Assembly (NCBI GenBank): GCA_004298725.1
Contig: SCQA01000035.1
Coordinates: 1-29,387, forward strand
Origin: a bacterium
GTDB taxonomy: Bacteria > Desulfobacterota > GWC2-55-46
Reading direction: 5' to 3'
DNA: 29,387 bases
Under the pieces are notes generated by a model, which ran no database searches, had not been told where the DNA came from, and was given only the letters and a program-made list of their open reading frames with translations. Each line of letters begins with the position of its first letter. The first letter of the stretch is position 1. Made by a program: the position numbers and the translations under genes. This document shows positions 25,128-29,387 of the stretch, one piece after another.

Positions 25128-25559
25128 CTATGCAATCGATTTACGAAGGGTCAAGTTGCCGGTCTCAGTTGAAGTCATAAAGCCGCCGCCGGCAATGCTT
25201 TGCGATTCTTTTAAAAACTCGGCGGAGTCAAAAGGTTTTCTTAAACATTTTACGCCAAGCCTTCTGAACGTGCCGTGCAGGTCAGAGGAAGCACTGCTCG
25301 TGATAAACAAAAACCTGTTTCTCAGGTACGCGTAATCCTCTATAACCTTTGAATAAAAACGAAGGCCGTCAAGATGCGGCATATGTATGTCGGATACGAT
25401 TAAATCAAAGGCCGCGTGCTCAAGTATGTCCAGCGCGTCCATGCCGTGCGCGGCCTCTGTTACCTCAAACCCGTAGGAAGACAATAGCTCTGAGCACATT
25501 AATCTAATCCGGTCGTCATCATCAACCACTAAGACTTTTTTTGAATTTTTGTCTGACAT
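25128..25559 (-). CDS. single-domain response regulator
   Basis: A stand-alone receiver protein of 143 residues with acidic cluster DDDD (13-16), phospho-acceptor Asp57 (SDIHMP), and Lys108 (RKPF). There is no output domain; about 25 extra residues follow the receiver. It may act by protein contact, for example in a phosphorelay with the orphan-style kinases at 18493-23490. AGGA lies about 8 bases before the ATG. It is the first gene after the sigma-54 promoter and is followed closely by the sigma factor and spoVG. Confidence 0.92.
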   Translation of the reverse strand: MSDKNSKKVLVVDDDDRIRLMCSELLSSYGFEVTEAAHGMDALDILEHAAFDLIVSDIHMPHLDGLRFYSKVIEDYAYLRNRFLFITSSASSDLHGTFRRLGVKCLRKPFDSAEFLKESQSIAGGGFMTSTETGNLTLRKSIA

Positions 25560-25651
25560 GATTTTTTCCTATTCTTAAATAAGGCCGAAGTACGCCTCTT
25601 TAGTTTTGTTGAAGAGAATCAAGCAGAAATTTCTTATTTATAAAGATATTT

Positions 25652-25667
25652 TGCATTAAGCGTGCCA
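25652..25667 (-). promoter_or_regulatory. sigma-54 promoter of the response regulator-sigma factor-spoVG unit
   Basis: Minus-strand TGGCACGCTTAATGCA matches the consensus TGGCACG-N4-TTGCA at all seven -24 positions and four of five -12 positions, with the required GG-to-GC spacing of ten bases. Predicted start near 25641, about 80 bases before the response-regulator ATG. It overlaps a perfect 10-base inverted repeat (25655-25664 and 25672-25681). Confidence 0.75.
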
Positions 25668-25735
25668 TGCACACGCTTAATAAAATATTCATTAATATCA
25701 ACTTGTTAGAGCTACCATGCGCTCAAGCTAAAACT

Positions 25736-25768
25736 ATTGACCGGTGAGACTTTTTTTCACCGGTCAAT
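25736..25768. promoter_or_regulatory. perfect inverted repeat, candidate enhancer site for a sigma-54 activator
   Basis: Arms ATTGACCGGTGA (25736-25747) and TCACCGGTCAAT (25757-25768) with a 9-base T-rich centre. Each arm holds the palindrome ACCGGT, 19 bases apart, near two helical turns. The centre lies about 110 bases above the predicted sigma-54 start, the usual distance for an upstream activator site. A transcription terminator is an alternative, but no T-run follows on either strand. Confidence 0.55.
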
Positions 25769-25801
25769 TTGGCTCAAGTTTAAAAAGGTTTTAAAATCAG
25801 T

Positions 25802-25915
25802 ATGTTATCGAAAGGATGGTGGTTTGTTCGAGCAAAAAATGTCGCAGGGTTTGTGGTTGAATTGTTACTTAACCGGCTTTATTACGTTCTCCTTCTGACC
25901 ATTTATATTGCTTAG
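25802..25915 (+). CDS. possible 37-residue hydrophobic peptide
   Basis: A short frame opens with ATG at 25802, begins MLSKGWWFVRAK, and has a hydrophobic stretch (about residues 14-36) rich in Leu, Val and Tyr. It would make one membrane helix with a basic N-terminus. Only a weak AAAGG is near the start, about 14 bases away. It is the only plus-strand frame in an AT-rich gap. It could be chance; a small membrane toxin or regulatory peptide is speculation. Confidence 0.2.
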   Translation: MLSKGWWFVRAKNVAGFVVELLLNRLYYVLLLTIYIA

Positions 25916-25963
25916 CGTTAGTTTGGCATATAACACAGAGTAGCGGACGCTAAGACGCGCCTT

Positions 25964-28270
25964 TTACAGCCGCACTCTTTTAAGAAGCGCCGAATTGGTC
26001 ACAACCGAAAGCGAGCTTAACGCCATTGCGGCGGCGGCAAATATCGGGTTCAAAAGGCCCAGCGCCGCCACCGGAATGCCGATTGAATTATATATAAACG
26101 CCCAGAAGAGGTTCTGTTTTATTTTACGCATCGTTGCCCTTGAAAGCCTTATTCCGGCAACTACGTCCATTACGTCGTCTCTAACAAGTATTATGCCGCC
26201 CGTCTCTTTAGCCACGTCCGAGCCGCTTCCTATGGCTATGCCTATATCGGCCTGAGCGAGCGCCGGAGCGTCGTTTATGCCGTCACCAACCATGGCGACA
26301 ACCTTGCCTTTTTGCTGAAGCCCCTTTACCACGCCGGCTTTTTCATTAGGAAGCACGTTCGCTATAATATTTTCTATGCCGAGTTTTACGGCTATGGCAC
26401 GCGCGGTTCTCTCGTTATCGCCGGTGAGCATTATAACTTCAACGCCTTCTTTTTTAAGGGCCTCTATTGCGCTTTTTGAACTCTCTTTAAGCGTGTCCGC
26501 TACGGCTATAATCCCGTAAATCTTCCTGTCAACGGCAAGAAGCATTGCGGTTTTGCCCTGCGCCTCAAGGGTTTTAAGCCTTTCAACCGCGGCCTGGTCT
26601 GATACTCCGTGTAGCTCCATAAGCTTTAAATTCCCAAAGAGTATGCTTTTACCCTTCAACCCCGCCTTTACACCAAACCCGGGCAGTGCAATAAACTCGT
26701 CAAGCGCTGGTATCTCAATTGAGCGAGCGCTTACAGCCTTTAGCACCGCCTCGGCAAGCGGATGCTCAGAGCCTTTTTCAGCCATACCGGCGTAAAAGAG
26801 AGTTTCATCGTCCGTGCCGCTAAGCGTTATAATATCGGTAACGGACGGCTCGCCTTTGGTCAAAGTTCCTGTCTTATCGAAAACAACGGTAGTCAGCTTT
26901 TGCGCCCGCTCCAAAAACTCGCCGCCCCTTATAAGTATGCCCGCCTCGGCCCCGCGCCCCACGCCAACCATAAGCGCGGCCGGCGTGGCTATGCCAAGGG
27001 CGCACGGGCAGGCTATTATCATTACCGCTATGAACGACAAAAGCCCCTGCGGGAAATTACCCGCCAAAAGCCACCACCCGAAGAACGCCGCAAACGCGGC
27101 CGTTATCACGGCAGGCACGAAGTAGCCCGTAGCCTTGTCCGCAATCCTCTGAATGGGCGCGCTCGACGCCTGAGCCTCCTCCACCATTTTTATTATCTGG
27201 GCAAGCGCCGTATCCGCGCCGACGCCGGTGGCCTTTATCGTCAATAAACCGGCTTTGTTCAGCGTGCCTCCTATAACCTTGTCGCCAATCTTTTTTTCTG
27301 TTGGCATGCTCTCACCGGTTATCATCTTTTCATCAACCGATGAATTGCCTCCTATTACATCCGCGTCAACCGGTATCTTCTCGCCCGGCCTCACCACGCA
27401 AACCTCGCCTACAATCACGCCGTCCGTTGGAACGTCCATCTCAACGTTATTTCTTATAACACGCGCCGTCTGCGGCTTTAAATCCATGAGTTTTCTTATG
27501 GCCGCGGACGATCTTTTTTTAATAATCTCCTCCATGTATTTGCCAAGTAGCACGAAGGCGATTATCACCGCCGAGACCTCAAAGTACACGTCCCGCTGGT
27601 CAACCCTAATCGGCAAAATATCCGGCGCGAATATGACTATCACGGAATAAACATAGGCCACGCTCGTGCCGAGCGCGATGAGAAAATCCATGTTTATCAT
27701 CCAATTTTTAACGGCGTTGTACGCTCCCTTGTAAAAACCCCAGCCGCCGATTATTTGCACCGGCGTAACGAGAATAAATAGCCACACGCCCCAAGTAAAC
27801 CACGGCAGTTGCGGTATCGGCGCCCACGTAAGTATAGTGGCTCCGGTTGCAAGGCCGATAAAAAAACCGGCGCGGAAAACCGCCAAAAACACCACGCCGA
27901 TTAACGCGATGGAAACGCGTTTTTTAAGGCTTTTAAGCTCGGCCTCAGGCGCCTCAAACGTCCGTAAACATCCGTCTGAGCAAAAATAGTAAGTCCTGCC
28001 TGCGATAGCGGCGCTTAGCGAATGCCCCCTGTCAACGACCATACCGCATATCGGGTCTTTGGCAAGGTCGTGCTTGGCCGTGCCCGAAGCGGCCTCGCGC
28101 ATGGGGGCTGGTTCCGGCTTGGCGCTCTTAGCAAGAAAAGACTCTGGCGCGGCGTCAAAACGCGCCTTACACTTCAAATTGCAAAAATATATCGTCTCGC
28201 CCTTGTATACGCTTGTGCCAGCCGCCCTTTTAGGGTCAACGTCCATATGACAGACCGGGTCTTTTGGCAT
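25964..28270 (-). CDS. copper-type P1B ATPase with two N-terminal YHS domains
   Basis: A 768-residue heavy-metal pump, most likely exporting Cu(I). Two YHS domains come first: DPVCHMD to about 46 (Cys7, Cys30, Cys34) and DPICGMVVD to about 113 (Cys75, Cys97, Cys101). Eight membrane helices follow. Core motifs: TGES (318-321), CPC (421-423), DKTGT (465-469, phosphorylated Asp465), SEHP (501-504) and GDGINDAP (662-669). TM7 YNSIGIP and TM8 MALSSLSVVTNS fit the copper (P1B-1) class. No CxxC HMA domain is present. A GGAG site lies 8 bases before the ATG. It follows two small membrane proteins on the same strand, suggesting a copper unit. Confidence 0.94.
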   Translation of the reverse strand: MPKDPVCHMDVDPKRAAGTSVYKGETIYFCNLKCKARFDAAPESFLAKSAKPEPAPMREAASGTAKHDLAKDPICGMVVDRGHSLSAAIAGRTYYFCSDGCLRTFEAPEAELKSLKKRVSIALIGVVFLAVFRAGFFIGLATGATILTWAPIPQLPWFTWGVWLFILVTPVQIIGGWGFYKGAYNAVKNWMINMDFLIALGTSVAYVYSVIVIFAPDILPIRVDQRDVYFEVSAVIIAFVLLGKYMEEIIKKRSSAAIRKLMDLKPQTARVIRNNVEMDVPTDGVIVGEVCVVRPGEKIPVDADVIGGNSSVDEKMITGESMPTEKKIGDKVIGGTLNKAGLLTIKATGVGADTALAQIIKMVEEAQASSAPIQRIADKATGYFVPAVITAAFAAFFGWWLLAGNFPQGLLSFIAVMIIACPCALGIATPAALMVGVGRGAEAGILIRGGEFLERAQKLTTVVFDKTGTLTKGEPSVTDIITLSGTDDETLFYAGMAEKGSEHPLAEAVLKAVSARSIEIPALDEFIALPGFGVKAGLKGKSILFGNLKLMELHGVSDQAAVERLKTLEAQGKTAMLLAVDRKIYGIIAVADTLKESSKSAIEALKKEGVEVIMLTGDNERTARAIAVKLGIENIIANVLPNEKAGVVKGLQQKGKVVAMVGDGINDAPALAQADIGIAIGSGSDVAKETGGIILVRDDVMDVVAGIRLSRATMRKIKQNLFWAFIYNSIGIPVAALGLLNPIFAAAAMALSSLSVVTNSALLKRVRL

Positions 28271-28304
28271 TTACAACTCTCCTTAACTAATTAGCCTTTA
28301 TACT

Positions 28305-28517
28305 TCATATCTTCTCAACCGGGTCGTTTATCTTTTCATTTTTCGGCTCTTCCTGCCTTAATCCCTCTTTGGGTTTTTCCGTTTCAACCGGAGCTTTTGC
28401 TTTTTCCTCTACAATAGGCTCGTTATTATGCCCGCCCATCATGGGGTGCCTGTCCTTGTGCGAACCCCACATAAACGCCACCATTGCCACCATCATTACG
28501 CCCATTACAATTATCAT
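28305..28517 (-). CDS. small Met/His-rich membrane protein
   Basis: A 70-residue protein starting at the ATG at 28517, where GGAGG lies 5 bases upstream; a longer frame to 28541 has no such site. It has one helix (about residues 1-18, rich in Met), then a Met/His stretch (SHKDRHPMMGGHNN) and a charged Glu/Lys/Pro tail. The Met and His residues could bind copper next to the ATPase, 34 bases downstream. It is not a named family to me; DUF2933-like small proteins in metal operons are a loose comparison. Likely cotranscribed with the ATPase. Confidence 0.7.
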   Translation of the reverse strand: MIIVMGVMMVAMVAFMWGSHKDRHPMMGGHNNEPIVEEKAKAPVETEKPKEGLRQEEPKNEKINDPVEKI

Positions 28518-28581
28518 GTTAGCCTCCCGTGATTTTGTCACAAAAATAAATCGCTCAACCGCACAAACATTCTATAATAAA

Positions 28582-28599
28582 GGCGCGTTGCCAAGCGCC
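28582..28599 (-). terminator. weak hairpin with T-rich tail between the two small genes
   Basis: GGCGC and GCGCC pair around an 8-base loop, followed on the minus strand by TTTATTATAG. The short stem makes termination uncertain; it may instead reduce expression of the downstream genes. Confidence 0.3.
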
Positions 28600-28621
28600 A
28601 GCCAATGGCAAATGCATAAGC

Positions 28622-28738
28622 CTACTTGTCAGGCTTATCCTTGCCGCGCCTGCCTGAACGCTGAAGAAACAGCATCGCTACAACCGCAATAATTACCCAT
28701 ATTACGATTATCAGCCACATTGCCGAAGAGTTGTCCAT
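28622..28738 (-). CDS. very small single-helix membrane protein (38 residues)
   Basis: It begins MDNSSAMWLIIV and has a hydrophobic helix at about residues 7-25, then a basic tail (QRSGRRGKDKPDK). The positive-inside pattern places the tail in the cytoplasm. A GGGGTG stretch lies about 5 bases before the ATG. It sits 104 bases before the Met/His-rich small protein and in the same direction as the copper ATPase, so it may be part of that locus. Not a recognised family; its length alone leaves some doubt. Confidence 0.5.
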   Translation of the reverse strand: MDNSSAMWLIIVIWVIIAVVAMLFLQRSGRRGKDKPDK

Positions 28739-28992
28739 TAAACACCCCGCTATCAAGTCGCCTGCGTCATTAACTCAGCGCCGTTTATTCATGAACGTCC
28801 GTGTCGCATATAGAGGCTTTTACCATAGCCTCTAATGTTGCATTTTACAAATTATGACAACATAATTTTTCATATCTCAAGGCCAAAGGCAAGTGCCTAT
28901 TACCAAACCATGCTTCGCGTGTCGTATTTAGCAAATCACATATTTTAAAGTATCTTCCCGCACAATAAGAATATGAAAAATAAAACGCTATT
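28739..28992. other. intergenic region upstream of the copper locus
   Basis: It holds a possible promoter (28851-28880) and an 8-base perfect hairpin TAGAGGCT/AGCCTCTA (28811-28834) lying in the predicted leader of the small-gene transcript. No gene seen. Confidence 0.45.
28851..28880 (-). promoter_or_regulatory. possible sigma-70 promoter of the copper locus
   Basis: Minus-strand TTGAGA (28875-28880), 18-base spacer and CATAAT (28851-28856). The predicted start is about 105 bases before the 38-residue gene. Both boxes match moderately. Confidence 0.35.
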
Positions 28993-29373
28993 TCAGCCCC
29001 TTGTGAATACCGTCTTCAAAATGTAAAAAAAGCAAATAAGCAACCCGGCAAGCACGAGAGGCAACGTGGATAGCCCCTATCGTCACTACGCCGCCGCCAA
29101 AAAAGTTACCCACAAATGGCCGCTCTCGTGATAGAACGGGTTAAGCGCCGGGTAGTTTTTTCCAAAAATTGCCGTCAGGATGTAAATAGTCAGAGGAAAG
29201 CCGTACATCTCGGTGAAAAGGGCTATGAAAAACGCGGTCGTTACACCGCTTGTGCGCCACTCTCTCTTTTTAACCGGAGCAAGAAAGCTCAAAGTGAAAA
29301 AGAGAAAAATTACCACGTTTATCGCAACAAGCGACCAAAACCCATAGGCAAAAGAAACGCCGTCTCCGTGCAT
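28993..29373 (-). pseudogene. decayed isoprenylcysteine carboxylmethyltransferase-like gene
   Basis: The first 95 codons (29086-29373) encode the N-terminal membrane part of this family: two helices and the conserved MYGFPLTIYIL and FYHESGHLW segments. AGAGGTG before the ATG looks functional. A TAG stop then ends the frame. One base change in phase at the A6 run (29099-29104) would continue into GGGVVTIGAIHVA, and a second shift returns to the first frame for LVLAGLLICFFYILK before a final TGA. The whole catalytic second half with its RHPQY-type motif is missing. A short functional membrane protein is possible but less likely. It lies upstream of the copper genes, where such membrane methyltransferase relatives also occur. 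Confidence 0.5.
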
Positions 29374-29387
29374 ACAACACCTCTTAT

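Larger units (their letters stand above)
25560..25963. other. 404-base AT-rich regulatory gap
   Basis: It contains the sigma-54 promoter (25652-25667), the perfect inverted repeat (25736-25768), a direct repeat GCTCAAG on both sides of that repeat (25721 and 25772), a short plus-strand reading frame (25802-25915), and an inverted pair CTTAGCGT/ACGCTAAG (25911-25918, 25947-25954) just after the ATPase stop. No other gene is supported. Confidence 0.6.

Noticed and set aside
25736..25768. The perfect inverted repeat as the terminator of the copper ATPase gene
   Set aside because: It lies almost 200 bases after the stop and no T-run follows on the minus strand; enhancer placement fits better.
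28880..28910. A TAGGCACTTGCC segment on the minus strand as a sigma-54 promoter for the copper locus
   Set aside because: GGCAC is followed directly by TTGCC without the needed spacer.
1..29387. tRNA, rRNA or CRISPR structures
   Set aside because: No T-arm or cloverleaf pattern, no rRNA segment and no regularly spaced repeat array was seen on either strand.

Overview
This window reads as chromosomal DNA from a Gram-negative bacterium of the deltaproteobacterial (Desulfobacterota-like) or Nitrospirota-like kind. The evidence is two outer-membrane barrel proteins with signal peptides, a periplasmic c-type cytochrome, a sigma-54 activator paired with a Cache-HAMP-PAS histidine kinase, bacteriohemerythrin, SpoVG next to an RpoS-like sigma factor, and the order deoxynucleoside kinase-panB-panC-panD that I associate with deltaproteobacteria. 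This placement is inference; no rRNA or tRNA gene is visible. Most genes lie on the minus strand.

Region 1 (57-9841, minus) is one long same-direction run of housekeeping genes: tsaD, rsmA, a deoxynucleoside kinase, panB, panC, panD, a DUF502 membrane protein, tkt, a glucose-6-phosphate isomerase and a cytochrome c'-like protein. Several neighbours overlap by 4 bases. Together they cover tRNA and rRNA modification, nucleotide salvage, pantothenate/CoA synthesis and sugar-phosphate metabolism. Dispersed intergenic repeats supply the last codons of tkt and of the DUF502 gene.

Region 2 (10046-14561, minus) holds bacteriohemerythrin, a 446-base gap, then a membrane histidine kinase and a sigma-54 activator as a two-component pair. 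The kinase PAS domain carries a cysteine cluster. Region 3 (14697-18481) has an M29 aminopeptidase (plus), YjbQ and an outer-membrane barrel (minus), and a second barrel protein (plus) divergent from the first.

Region 4 (18493-23490, minus) is a signalling cluster: an 873-residue Cache/PAS histidine kinase, a soluble receiver-kinase protein, and an RMD1/DUF155-like membrane protein whose start overlaps the kinase end. The large kinase has a promoter so close to its start that the mRNA may be leaderless.

Region 5 (23720-25768, minus) is the most interesting part. A single-domain response regulator, an RpoS-like sigma factor and SpoVG appear to form one transcription unit. Upstream is a near-consensus sigma-54 promoter, and about 110 bases above its predicted start is a perfect 12-base inverted repeat placed like an enhancer site. 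This suggests a sigma-54 to RpoS-like cascade, possibly driven by an activator such as the one at 10046-11428.

Region 6 (25964-29373, minus) looks like a copper-handling locus: a P1B-type ATPase with two YHS domains in place of an HMA domain, two very small single-helix membrane proteins, and an apparently decayed isoprenylcysteine-methyltransferase-like gene.
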